Shown here: in pieces, positions 1-6,378 of the stretch | Position numbering within the stretch: position 1 is the stretch's first letter | Layout of the letters: each line of letters starts with the position of its first letter | Source of the DNA: an uncultured Collinsella sp. | GTDB lineage: Bacteria; Actinomycetota; Coriobacteriia; Coriobacteriales; Coriobacteriaceae | DNA: 12,683 nucleotides | NCBI GenBank assembly: GCA_900751665.1 | Contig: CAADSV010000072.1 | Span: 1 to 12,683, forward strand | Direction: 5' to 3' | Notes under the pieces: generated by a model | Told to the model about the DNA's origin: nothing | The model's database searches: none | The model's input: the letters and a program-made list of their open reading frames with translations, nothing else | Translations under genes and position numbers: made by a program

Positions 1-83
1 GCGATGGCGGCACGCCTACGCCTACGCCTACGCCTACGCCCACTCCCGACCCCTCGCCCACGCCTGACGATACTGTTGGCTAG
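1..83 (+). CDS. C-terminal tail of a Pro/Thr-rich protein (partial)
   Basis: Only the last 26 codons of a plus-strand gene are present, read in frame from base 3 to the TAG at 81-83. The peptide starts DGG, continues as alternating Thr-Pro for about six units, then Asp/Ser/Pro and an acidic DDTVG end. Low-complexity Thr-Pro tails of this kind are common at the C-termini of exported or wall-associated proteins of Gram-positive bacteria, for example class A penicillin-binding proteins. That identity is an inference from composition; no domain is visible. A strong terminator follows 23-25 bases after the stop, which supports a real gene end. The gene converges with argR. Confidence 0.6.
   Translation, partial: DGGTPTPTPTPTPTPDPSPTPDDTVG
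12..41 (+). repeat. Hexanucleotide tandem repeat encoding Thr-Pro
   Basis: Four exact copies of ACGCCT followed by one variant, ACGCCC. It is in frame with the partial gene, so gain or loss of a unit would add or remove one Thr-Pro pair without a frameshift. Confidence 0.85.
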
Positions 84-106
84 AAATTCATCCGGCCATT
101 AGCAAC

Positions 107-149
107 AAGGCCCCCGAGCAGCTTATTAAACTGCTCGGGGGCCTTTTAG
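107..149 (+). terminator. Intrinsic terminator, probably shared by convergent genes
   Basis: A perfect 13-bp stem (109-121 with 131-143) is GC-rich, has a 9-base loop, and is extended by two A-T pairs. On the plus strand it is followed by TTTTAGTT, so it terminates the gene ending at 83. On the minus strand the trailing sequence is TTGTTGCT, a weaker U-rich run, so it may also stop argR transcripts arriving from 273. The bases between it and argR (150-272) show nothing else I can support. Confidence 0.9.
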
Positions 150-272
150 TTTAAAGCGACCTGGTGAACGGTCTTTATACCGGCAAACAATATAGGGGGT
201 ACCGACCAACGTCGATACGCCCTTACAAGCCACCATGTCACGCACACAGTGCCGAGCGAACGACCCGCACGC

Positions 273-710
273 CTACTTGCGAGAATTGCTCAGCTTATTG
301 ATCAGCGCCTCGAGACGCTCGCCGTCCTCGGCCGTCTGGGCAATAACCAAAATCGTATCGTTGCCGGCAAGCGAGCCAAGCACATCGGGCAGCTCTGCCG
401 CATCAACGGCGGCGGCGATGCGGGAAGCCGTGCCAGGCTGAGCCTTGATCATAACCAGATTATCGGTGCGCAGAACGCCCGTTACGAGCTCGGAAACCAT
501 ACGCTGCAGGTGCAGGTCCTCTGCCAGAACATAGATGCCCTCAGGGAGCTTACGCAGCCCCATATCGGCAATATCGCGAGAGACAGTCGCCTGCGTGCAA
601 TCAAAGCCCATAGCGCGGAGCTCATCGACCAGCACGCGCTGCGTGCGGACGTCCTTATTGCGCACAATATCTCTAATGGCATCCTGGCGCCCATTGCGTT
701 TTTTAGCCAT
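273..710 (-). CDS. argR: Arginine repressor ArgR
   Basis: Transcriptional regulator of arginine metabolism. In this family it forms a hexamer that binds arginine and then ARG-box operators. The protein is 145 residues, close to the usual ~150. An N-terminal winged helix-turn-helix contains TQATVSRDI (residues 39-47), the recognition helix signature with its Ser-Arg pair. The C-terminal oligomerisation/arginine-binding domain has GTASRIAAAVD (93-103) and LGSLAGNDTILVI (111-123), matching the family GT..IA...D and G(T/S)(I/L)AG.DT blocks. The start chosen is ATG at 708-710, preceded by GGAGAGAGG about 6 bases upstream. A TTG 33 bases further upstream has no ribosome-binding site. No arg biosynthesis gene is in the window, so the repressor is a stand-alone gene here. 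Confidence 0.95.
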   Translation of the reverse strand: MAKKRNGRQDAIRDIVRNKDVRTQRVLVDELRAMGFDCTQATVSRDIADMGLRKLPEGIYVLAEDLHLQRMVSELVTGVLRTDNLVMIKAQPGTASRIAAAVDAAELPDVLGSLAGNDTILVIAQTAEDGERLEALINKLSNSRK

Positions 711-743
711 ACAAACCCTCTCTCCAAAAGATGGCGGAGACAA

Positions 744-758
744 TCAATCAGTGATTGA
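744..758. promoter_or_regulatory. Palindrome upstream of argR
   Basis: TCAATCA-G-TGATTGA is a perfect 7-bp inverted repeat with a one-base centre, 34 bases upstream of the argR ATG. It could be an operator or a 5' UTR element. No known factor is assigned. Confidence 0.35.
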
Positions 759-786
759 ATAGTTTAACGCTATTTGAAGGCTTTTG

Positions 787-820
787 TGTATAAGAACGCA
801 TTTCGAAACAATTCTATGCA
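787..820. promoter_or_regulatory. Candidate pair of ARG boxes upstream of argR
   Basis: TGTATAAGAACGCA (787-800) matches the ARG-box core TGMATWWWWATKCA at 11 of 14 positions. AACAATTCTATGCA (807-820) matches at 10 of 14. Their centres are 20 bp apart, the spacing expected for two boxes on one face of the helix. This would fit autoregulation of argR, known in several bacteria. The match is by eye and only moderate. Confidence 0.35.
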
Positions 821-832
821 AATTTGTTTCGA
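803..832. promoter_or_regulatory. Inverted repeat between the GT-like gene and argR
   Basis: A perfect 9-bp inverted repeat, TCGAAACAA (803-811) and TTGTTTCGA (824-832), has a 12-base spacer. It lies 10 bases after the stop of the upstream gene on the minus strand. There is no T-run after the stem, so it looks more like an operator than a terminator. It overlaps the second ARG-box-like site. Confidence 0.45.
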
Positions 833-842
833 GATGAGCCGT

Positions 843-1883
843 TTAGGCGGTTTTTGCGCCCGTCCGGTTAAGAAAAGCTGCCAAATGCGTACACATCACG
901 CAGCGCGCGGGCTTGGAGCTGGCGATCGGCCCAAACAACAGACCGAGCCCCCGATGGTTATCCTTGAGCGCGGCGACCATCTGACGGGTTCGAGGCGCCT
1001 CGAGCATATCACGCATGCGGGCGGAACGCTCGATTGACGACACCCCATGCGGGCTCAGACACAAATTCTCGATGCAGGCGACCAGTCCGGCAAAGTAGAA
1101 CTTTTGGCTTGCCAGCTTGAGCCGACCACCGCTATCTGCCTCCGAGAGTGAGTCCGCAAGCTCGTCGAGTGCTCGGGTGTCATCGGATACCTTAGCATAC
1201 ATGGTGGGATCAAAGGCATCTGTAAGCTTAGGTGCCGCCGCGTGGAAACAAGCATCGCCGCAGCCGGACACGCATCGTGCCTGCGAAAGCGCGCATGCCA
1301 TAAACCCAACTGTGCGAAACACCTTGTCGCACAAAAGGCATGTCTCAAACAGCGAGCGGCTGTACATCACGCCAGAGGTCTGAACGACTAGGCCGCCTAA
1401 AATCAACTGAGGCAGCCCGGCCACCATCGAAGATTTGCTATCAATGGAAATATGAGTAGCATCCAAGACGCGCGAATGGCGCTCTCGATGTTCATCATAG
1501 CGGTCGAGCGACACCGTGGGGAACACTATGTCTGCGGTAGTATCACACGCGATATCGACCATCTTGGAAAGGGACTGCGGAGCAAACCACTCATCGGCGT
1601 TCATAGCGATGATTTGAGAGCCACGCGAGGCAGCAAAACCGGCACGAAGACAAGCACCGCGCTTCGCGTCCTCGACGTCAATCAAATCAATATGGATGTC
1701 CCTGTCGGCAGCAACTTGAAGCGAATGGCGCACACCGGGCGCAGCATCGCGGCAGACAACGACAATCTGCAAATCGTAGAGGTCTTGGTTCTGGATACTC
1801 TCGAGCGCACGCATCGCATAGCTGGGCGAACCTTCTACCACAAGGATCACCGAAAGTCGCGGATGCGAGCCACGTCGAACCAA
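843..1883 (-). CDS. Divergent family-2 glycosyltransferase-like protein
   Basis: 346 residues. Residues 8-130 resemble a GT-A fold family-2 glycosyltransferase: RLSVILVVEGSPSYAMRALESIQNQ (two parts: beta1 at 10-17, then the L.SI.NQ helix), a beta strand LQIVVVC, and later GFAASRGSQIIAMNADEWFAPQSL. These occupy the positions of the family's A.G..I.F.D.DD block. The metal-binding DxD is degenerate: NADEW at 95-99 lacks the first Asp. The C-terminal half is unrecognised and unusually rich in cysteine (13 in total, including CLLC at 182-185, CVSGCGDAC at 204-212 and CVMC at 328-331). The start is TTG at 1881-1883 with GAGAGGA 8 bases upstream. No in-frame ATG or GTG lies between this TTG and the upstream stop. 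Donor, acceptor and activity are unknown, and it may not be catalytic. Confidence 0.65.
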   Translation of the reverse strand: MVRRGSHPRLSVILVVEGSPSYAMRALESIQNQDLYDLQIVVVCRDAAPGVRHSLQVAADRDIHIDLIDVEDAKRGACLRAGFAASRGSQIIAMNADEWFAPQSLSKMVDIACDTTADIVFPTVSLDRYDEHRERHSRVLDATHISIDSKSSMVAGLPQLILGGLVVQTSGVMYSRSLFETCLLCDKVFRTVGFMACALSQARCVSGCGDACFHAAAPKLTDAFDPTMYAKVSDDTRALDELADSLSEADSGGRLKLASQKFYFAGLVACIENLCLSPHGVSSIERSARMRDMLEAPRTRQMVAALKDNHRGLGLLFGPIASSKPARCVMCTHLAAFLNRTGAKTA

Positions 1884-1884
1884 G

Positions 1885-1926
1885 TTATCCGTCCTCTCGA
1901 CAGCAATGAATCAAACCGTGGTTCAT
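1885..1926 (-). CDS. Possible 13-residue leader peptide
   Basis: ATG at 1924-1926 opens a 13-codon frame encoding MNHGLIHCCREDG. It stops with TAA at 1885-1887, one base before the TTG start of the next gene. A GGCGGGGTG upstream is a weak ribosome-binding site. Such placement would couple translation to the downstream gene, but a frame this short can occur by chance. Confidence 0.2.
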   Translation of the reverse strand: MNHGLIHCCREDG

Positions 1927-2044
1927 GGTACACCCCGCCAATAAAAGCAATGAGACACCGGTTGTATTGCACGCCAAGAACAGATGTTGCACACGCGCAG
2001 CCCACAGATGACAGGTGCCGACGCACGACGCGTCGAGCCCTCCC

Positions 2045-2869
2045 CTAGTCGAGCACGACAAGCTCGGCGGGATCGTAATCCACGCCCATAAACGTAAGGC
2101 CGCAGGCAGGAGCCGTGGGGCCCGCAGCGGTACGGTCACAAGCATCGATGACCTCGCGCATCCACTCGGGTTCACGGCGATGCATGCCAATCTCGACAAG
2201 CGTGCCCACGATCGTGCGGACCATCGAATGCAGAAACGCATTGCCCTCGATGGTAAACGTCAAGATGTCCTCGCCAAACGCAACCTCATGGCCAAACTCG
2301 GCACGCATCACGCAGCGGTGCGTGGGCTTGCCCACGGCAGACGCCACCTTGCAAAAGCTCTTGAAGTCCTGCTCGCCCAGCAGCGCGGGACAGGCCGCAG
2401 ACATCGCCTCAACATCCAATGGGTAGCGATGCCACCACACCGCACCGCGGGACAGCACGGGGCGCGCATCTCGATCGGCAATACGGTACGTATACGTACG
2501 GGAACGCGCGTCAAAACGTGCAGAAAAGCCTTTACGGGCCCTGTAGACCTCGTTTATGGCGATATCTTTGGGCAGCAGGGCATCCATAGCCCTCAGCCAC
2601 CTACGGCGCGTCAAAGCCAACTCAGCGTCCGTTACGGGCACGCTGATAAACTGTGCCACCGCATGCACGCCGGCATCGGTACGTCCCGCACACGTCAGGT
2701 CGATCGGACGGCGCAGGAGCGTCTCAATAGCTCGACGTAGCTCACCCGCAACCGTCGTCTGTCCCGGCTGCACGGCAAATCCGCTATACGACGAGCCATC
2801 ATAGGCCACGCGGAAAACGAGCGTGGCGTCGAGCTCGGGAATCGAATTGAAATCAGACGGCGCGGTCAT
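2045..2869 (-). CDS. truA: tRNA pseudouridine(38-40) synthase TruA
   Basis: Isomerises uridines 38-40 in the anticodon arm of tRNAs. 274 residues, close to the typical 245-275. It shows FRVAYDGSSYSGFAVQPG (residues 19-36), the N-terminal family motif, and GRTDAGVHA at 62-70 with catalytic Asp65. ARSRTYTYRI follows mid-protein, and GNAFLHSMVRTIVGTLVEIG is the conserved C-terminal block (split here at FLHSM/VRTIV). The start is ATG at 2867-2869, preceded by GGGAGCGCCC. The frame stays open upstream, but that extension runs into rplQ antiphase and through a terminator. truA commonly follows rplQ in this supercluster. Here it lies beyond the rplQ terminator with only 35 bases between, so it relies on read-through or on a promoter I cannot see. 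Confidence 0.95.
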   Translation of the reverse strand: MTAPSDFNSIPELDATLVFRVAYDGSSYSGFAVQPGQTTVAGELRRAIETLLRRPIDLTCAGRTDAGVHAVAQFISVPVTDAELALTRRRWLRAMDALLPKDIAINEVYRARKGFSARFDARSRTYTYRIADRDARPVLSRGAVWWHRYPLDVEAMSAACPALLGEQDFKSFCKVASAVGKPTHRCVMRAEFGHEVAFGEDILTFTIEGNAFLHSMVRTIVGTLVEIGMHRREPEWMREVIDACDRTAAGPTAPACGLTFMGVDYDPAELVVLD

Positions 2870-2904
2870 GGGCGCTCCCAACAAACAGGCAATGGCATTT
2901 CGAC

Positions 2905-2934
2905 AAAAAAGAGGGGTACGCGAACGTACCCCTC
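2905..2934 (-). terminator. Intrinsic terminator of the rplQ transcript
   Basis: On the minus strand GAGGGGTACG pairs perfectly with CGTACCCCTC (2925-2934 and 2911-2920). The stem is 10 bp closed by a TTCG tetraloop and is followed at once by TTTTTTG (2904-2910). It starts 27 bases after the rplQ stop and marks the end of the alpha-operon transcript. Confidence 0.93.
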
Positions 2935-2960
2935 GAATATAGCCTATGCAGACGGATTGT

Positions 2961-3428
2961 CTACTCAGCGGTCTCCTCAGCAGGAGCCTCCTCGGCAGCC
3001 TCGACCTTCTTGGGAGCAGCGGCCTTCTTGGGGGCCGGAGCAGCCTTCTTGGCCTTAGGCGTGCAAGGCTCGGTGACGAGCTCCATGATAACGATGGGAG
3101 CATTGTCGCCCTTACGGTTACCGAGCTTCATGATGCGGGTGTAACCGCCGTTGCGGTCCTGCCACATACCCTGGGCAGCCTTGTCGAAGATCTCGGCAAC
3201 GAGCTGCTTATCGCCGAGCTTGGCGATAGCCAGACGACGAGAGTGCAGGTCGCCCTTCTTGGCCCAAGTGATGATCGGATCGACGACCGAACGCAGCGCC
3301 TTAGCGCGGGTCTCGGTGGTCTTGATGCGGTCGTTCTCGAAGAGGGCCTTAGCAAGGCTCTTCTTCATGGCCTTGGTGTGGCTCGCATCGGTGCCGAGCT
3401 TCAGGCCCTTCTTAACGTTGTGACGCAT
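2961..3428 (-). CDS. rplQ: 50S ribosomal protein bL17
   Basis: Large-subunit protein near the polypeptide exit tunnel. 155 residues. The first ~115 residues are the family core: MRHNVKKGLKLGTDASHTKAM (start and KLG motif), then KALFENDRIKTTETRAKALRS (here interrupted after RIKTT), then GGYTRIMKLGNRKGDNA and the ELV strand. After about residue 123 comes a ~30-residue tail of Ala, Lys, Pro and Glu, basic first and acidic at the end. Such disordered tails are common on actinobacterial bL17. ATG at 3426-3428 has GAGGAG 8 bases upstream. It is the last gene of the alpha operon, 30 bases after rpoA. Confidence 0.98.
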   Translation of the reverse strand: MRHNVKKGLKLGTDASHTKAMKKSLAKALFENDRIKTTETRAKALRSVVDPIITWAKKGDLHSRRLAIAKLGDKQLVAEIFDKAAQGMWQDRNGGYTRIMKLGNRKGDNAPIVIMELVTEPCTPKAKKAAPAPKKAAAPKKVEAAEEAPAEETAE

Positions 3429-3458
3429 GGTCTAGTTTCTCCTCAAATATGCGAAGCA

Positions 3459-4400
3459 TTAAGCCTTCAGGCTCAGGCCCATGGACTCAAGCTTGTCCTT
3501 CACTTCCTCGATCGACTTAACACCGAAGTTACGGATGTTGAGCAGATCGTTCTCCGAGAACTCAACGAGCTGACGGACCGAGTGAATGCTGGCGCGCTTA
3601 AGGCAGTTGTAGGAACGGACGGAAAGGTCCAGATCCTCGATCTGCTTGTCCAGCTCGGCGTTGTCGTTGGTGACCTCGGGAGCGAAGATCGAAGCCTCCT
3701 CCTCGACCTCGGGGGTCTCGGCAAGGTTCATAAAGGCGGCCATATGCTGGTTGATGATATTAGCAGCCTGGACCACGGCGTCGCGCGGGGCGATGGAGCC
3801 GTTGGTCTCGATCTCGAGGACAAGGCGGTCGTAGTCGGTGTGCTGACCGACACGGCAAGCCTCAACGAGCTTGGCGCAACGGGAAACCGGCGAGTACAGC
3901 GAGTCGACGTGGATCACACCGATGGGATCGTTGTCGCGCTTGTTGGCCTCGCCAGAAACATAGCCGCGGCCATAGCCGATGCGCATGCTCATGGTGAGAT
4001 GGCCACCCTCGGTGAGCGTAGCAATGTGCTGCTCGGGGTTGACCAGCTCAAACTCGGACGGAATAAAGAAGTCCGCACCGGTGACCTCGCAGGGGCCGTC
4101 AACCGAGATGGTGGCGGTCGCCTCGTCGGTCGTGCCGAGAGCCCTGAAGACAAGACCCTTGACATTCAGGACGATGTCGGTGACATCCTCGACCATGTTA
4201 GGGATGGTCATGAACTCGTGCTGCGCACCATCGATCTGAATAGCCTCGACGGCGGCACCCTCGAGCGAGGACAGAAGAACGCGACGAAGGGAGTTACCCA
4301 GCGTATCGCCGTAACCACGCTCGAGCGGCTCGACGGAGACACGAGCAGACGTCTCGTTGATCTCTTCGACCTGAACCTGAGGCCTAATGAATTCTGACAT
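3459..4400 (-). CDS. rpoA: DNA-directed RNA polymerase subunit alpha
   Basis: Scaffold subunit of RNA polymerase. 313 residues, the normal size. The N-terminal dimerisation domain (about 1-230) contains EPLERGYGDTLGNSLRRVLL (23-42), which nucleates the alpha dimer, and the GRGYVSGE stretch (144-151). An acidic linker (about 230-250) leads to the C-terminal domain (about 252-313) with LDLSVRSYNCLKRASI. In that domain Arg262 is the counterpart of the E. coli Arg265 that contacts UP elements and activators. NFGVKSIEEVKDKL (291-304) is the helix-hairpin-helix end. ATG at 4398-4400 has GGAGGT upstream at ideal spacing. It sits between rpsD and rplQ as in most bacteria. Confidence 0.99.
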   Translation of the reverse strand: MSEFIRPQVQVEEINETSARVSVEPLERGYGDTLGNSLRRVLLSSLEGAAVEAIQIDGAQHEFMTIPNMVEDVTDIVLNVKGLVFRALGTTDEATATISVDGPCEVTGADFFIPSEFELVNPEQHIATLTEGGHLTMSMRIGYGRGYVSGEANKRDNDPIGVIHVDSLYSPVSRCAKLVEACRVGQHTDYDRLVLEIETNGSIAPRDAVVQAANIINQHMAAFMNLAETPEVEEEASIFAPEVTNDNAELDKQIEDLDLSVRSYNCLKRASIHSVRQLVEFSENDLLNIRNFGVKSIEEVKDKLESMGLSLKA

Positions 4401-4432
4401 GTATTACCTCCAGCCTCAGCAGCCCGGATGGA

Positions 4433-5029
4433 CTACTTAGAGTAGAGCTCGACGATGAGCTGCTCGTTGATATCACCGCTGATCTGCTCACGCGTCGGCA
4501 GAGCGAGCACGTTACCAGACAGCTTCTCGATATCGACCTCGAGCCAGCCAGGGACCTCAAAGCGCTCGGAGGAAATCAGGGCCTCCTTGATGGGGAGGAG
4601 GTCACGGAACTTCTCGCCGACAGCGACGACGTCGCCGGCCTTGACGCGGTAGGACGGGATGTCCACGCGCTTGCCGTTCACGGTGAAGTGACCGTGACGG
4701 ACGGACTGACGAGCCTCTTTGCGGGTGCGGGCGAAGCCAAGACGGAAGACGACGTTGTCGAGGCGAGACTCAAGAATGATCATGAGGTTCTCACCGGTGA
4801 CGCCGTTCATCTTACGGGCCTTGTTGAAGTAGCCGTGGAACTGCTTCTCCAGAACGCCATAGATGAACTTGACCTTCTGCTTCTCGCGCAGCTGCATGCC
4901 GTACTCAGATTCCTTGCGACGGCGCTTGGGCTGACGGATAGATTCCTTCTTGCTGCTGTAACCGAGCTCAGCGGGATCGATCCCGAGCTGACGGCAGCGC
5001 TTAAGAACAGGAGTCCTGTCGATTGCCAT
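4433..5029 (-). CDS. rpsD: 30S ribosomal protein uS4
   Basis: Primary 16S rRNA binder that starts assembly of the small-subunit body. In some bacteria it also represses its own operon. 198 residues. The N-terminal part (MAIDRTPVLKRCRQLGIDP) has a single Cys, so the zinc-binding cluster of C+ uS4 proteins is absent. EKQKVKFIYGVLEKQFHGYF and the S4 RNA-binding domain (RLDNVVFRLGFARTRKEARQ, HGHFTVNGKRVDIPSYRVKAGD in its two halves) follow. ATG at 5027-5029, with an AAAGGA ribosome-binding site. Flanked by rpsK and rpoA in the standard alpha-operon order. Confidence 0.98.
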   Translation of the reverse strand: MAIDRTPVLKRCRQLGIDPAELGYSSKKESIRQPKRRRKESEYGMQLREKQKVKFIYGVLEKQFHGYFNKARKMNGVTGENLMIILESRLDNVVFRLGFARTRKEARQSVRHGHFTVNGKRVDIPSYRVKAGDVVAVGEKFRDLLPIKEALISSERFEVPGWLEVDIEKLSGNVLALPTREQISGDINEQLIVELYSK

Positions 5030-5048
5030 ATTGATACGATCCTTTCAG

Positions 5049-5453
5049 TTACACGCGGCGACGCTTCTTGGGGCGGCAGCCGTTGTGCGGAATGGGGGTC
5101 TTGTCCTGGATGCTCGAGACCTCGAGGCCAGCAGCCTGGAGGGAGCGGATGGCGGTCTCACGACCGGAGCCGGGGCCCTTGACGAAGACGGAAACCTTCT
5201 TCATACCGTGCTCCATGGCCTGCTTGGCAGCAGCCTCGGCAGCCATCTGGGCAGCGAACGGCGTGGACTTACGGGAGCCCTTGAAGCCCACCTGGCCAGC
5301 CGACTTCCAGGAAATGACGTTGCCCTGAGGATCGGTGATCGAAACGATCGTGTTGTTGAACGTAGAACGAATGTGAGCCTGGCCCACGGAAATGTTCTTA
5401 CGGTCCGCGCGCTTCAGACGGGCAGCGCGAACGTTCTTCTTAGCAGTAGCCAT
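5049..5453 (-). CDS. rpsK: 30S ribosomal protein uS11
   Basis: Platform protein of the small subunit that contacts 16S rRNA near the E-site mRNA path. 134 residues. Diagnostic segments are STFNNTIVSITD (about 30-41), the GFKGSRKSTPFAAQ stretch, VFVKGPGSGRETAIRSLQ and the basic C-terminus GCRPKKRRRV. ATG at 5451-5453 follows AAGGAG, and this ribosome-binding site begins right at the rpsM stop, so translation of the two is probably coupled. Confidence 0.99.
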   Translation of the reverse strand: MATAKKNVRAARLKRADRKNISVGQAHIRSTFNNTIVSITDPQGNVISWKSAGQVGFKGSRKSTPFAAQMAAEAAAKQAMEHGMKKVSVFVKGPGSGRETAIRSLQAAGLEVSSIQDKTPIPHNGCRPKKRRRV

Positions 5454-5467
5454 CTATCTAGCGCTCC

Positions 5468-5842
5468 TTATTTCTTCTTCTTAGCACCGATCTGACGCTT
5501 CGGGCCCTTGCGGGTACGAGCGTTAGTGTGGGTGCGCTGGCCGCGGACCGGGAGGCCCTTGCGGTGACGAAGGCCGCGGTTGCAGCCGATGTCCATAAGG
5601 CGCTTGACGTTCTGGTTGCGCTCACGGCGGAGGTCGCCCTCAACCATGATCTGGTTCTTATCGATATAATCGCGGATGGCGTTAACCTCATCCTCGGTGA
5701 GGTCCTTAACGCGCGTATCCACGTTAACGTTGCACTCGACGCAGATCTTCGTCGCAGTGGTGCGGCCGATGCCGTAAATGTAGGTCAGACCGATCTCAAC
5801 GCGCTTCTCACGCGGGAGGTCGACACCATTAATACGGGCCAA
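5468..5842 (-). CDS. rpsM: 30S ribosomal protein uS13
   Basis: Head protein of the small subunit that contacts the P-site tRNA and bridges to 50S. 124 residues. It begins MARINGVDLPREKRVEIGL and carries the helix-hairpin-helix YGIGRTTATKI. The C-terminal RGLRHRKGLPVRGQRTHTNA precedes a very basic tail ending KKKK. The start codon is TTG at 5840-5842. It is fixed by AGAGGAG 6-7 bases upstream and by the conserved MARI N-terminus; no in-frame ATG would keep the family start. The ribosome-binding site overlaps the rpmJ stop codon. Confidence 0.98.
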   Translation of the reverse strand: MARINGVDLPREKRVEIGLTYIYGIGRTTATKICVECNVNVDTRVKDLTEDEVNAIRDYIDKNQIMVEGDLRRERNQNVKRLMDIGCNRGLRHRKGLPVRGQRTHTNARTRKGPKRQIGAKKKK

Positions 5843-5856
5843 CGTAGTCTCCTCTC

Positions 5857-5970
5857 TTAACCCTGACGCTGCTTATGACGGGGGTTCTCACAAATGACGA
5901 GGACCTTGCCATGGCGCCTAATGATTTTGCACTTATCGCACATCTTCTTGACCGAAGGACGTACCTTCAT
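5857..5970 (-). CDS. rpmJ: 50S ribosomal protein bL36 (zinc form)
   Basis: Smallest large-subunit protein, 37 residues: MKVRPSVKKMCDKCKIIRRH then GKVLVICENPRHKQRQG. Cys11, Cys14, Cys27 and His32 form the expected zinc ribbon, so this is the C+ paralogue. ATG at 5968-5970 with AAAGGAAG 5 bases upstream; stop TAA at 5857-5859. Position between infA and rpsM is standard for Gram-positive bacteria and actinobacteria. Translated by hand from the minus strand because of its size. Confidence 0.98.
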   Translation of the reverse strand: MKVRPSVKKMCDKCKIIRRHGKVLVICENPRHKQRQG

Positions 5971-6020
5971 CGTTCTTCCTTTCGGTAGCGCTCAAACTAC
6001 TTCCCTACTATCTACTCGCC

Positions 6021-6094
6021 CAGCCGCAGGCGTTTAAAACTATGGCTGGTCTTCACACACAATCCGACCGTAGGTTGAGCTAAGCCTGCAGCCG
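6021..6094 (-). promoter_or_regulatory. Long-range RNA stem in the infA-rpmJ spacer
   Basis: On minus-strand RNA CGGCUGCAGGC (6094-6084) can pair with GCCUGCGGCUG (6031-6021) over 11 bp. Nine pairs are Watson-Crick and two are G-U. The intervening 52 bases could hold a smaller GGUC/GACC hairpin. The stem lies 51 bases before the rpmJ ATG. It may be an untranslated leader of the downstream alpha-operon genes, such as a ribosomal-protein binding site. The pairing is seen; the role is inferred. Confidence 0.4.
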
Positions 6095-6120
6095 GAAATG
6101 GAGTGCGTGTATGCGTGCCG

Positions 6121-6339
6121 CTATTTATAGCGATAGGTGATGCGGCCGCGGGTCAGGTCGTACGGGGAAAGCTCCACGACAACCCTGTCACCGGGGAGAA
6201 TGCGGATGTAATTCATTCGGATCTTGCCAGAAATGTTGCACAGAACCGAATGACCGTTCTCGAGCTCGACCTTAAACATGGCATTGGGCAGCGGTTCCTT
6301 TACCGTACCCTCGAGCTCAATTGCGTCTTCCTTCTTCAC
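6121..6339 (-). CDS. infA: Translation initiation factor IF-1
   Basis: Binds the A site of the 30S subunit during initiation. With GTG at 6337-6339 as start it is 72 residues, exactly the classical size: MKKEDAIELEGTVKEPLPNA aligns end to end with [20 protein letters not shown] of E. coli. The OB-fold continues MFKVELENGHSVLCNISGK and NYIRILPGDRVVVELSPYDL, ending GRITYRYK. A TTG at 6343-6345 would add two residues but would sit almost on top of the purine-rich AGAGAAAGA. The GTG is about 9 bases from it and is preferred. The ribosome-binding site is weak either way. First gene after the map-infA gap. Confidence 0.95.
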   Translation of the reverse strand: MKKEDAIELEGTVKEPLPNAMFKVELENGHSVLCNISGKIRMNYIRILPGDRVVVELSPYDLTRGRITYRYK

Positions 6340-6378
6340 AAGCAATCATCTTTCTCTAGAAAACGACAGCGATTGAGT

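Noticed and set aside
12..41. CRISPR-like or satellite array
   Set aside because: Units are only 6 bases, contiguous with no spacers, and in frame with a coding tail.
711..743. Eleven-residue N-terminal extension of ArgR from a TTG
   Set aside because: No ribosome-binding site ahead of the TTG, and it would run through the strong site used by the ATG at 710.
249..758. Plus-strand open frame opposite argR
   Set aside because: ArgR motifs are clear on the other strand; this frame is its shadow.
803..832. Intrinsic terminator after the GT-like gene
   Set aside because: The stem is only 9 bp and AT-rich, with a 12-base loop and no T-run after it on the minus strand.
2870..3103. Upstream extension of the truA frame to base 3103
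   Set aside because: The extension is Arg/Leu/Ser/Pro low complexity, overlaps rplQ out of frame and would be read through a terminator. TruA family length and the GGGAG site fit ATG at 2869.
2946..4397. Long plus-strand open frame (483 codons) opposite rpoA and rplQ
   Set aside because: It mirrors the GC-rich codons of two certain genes, has Leu/Asp/Val-rich low-information sequence and matches no family I know. It is an antisense shadow.
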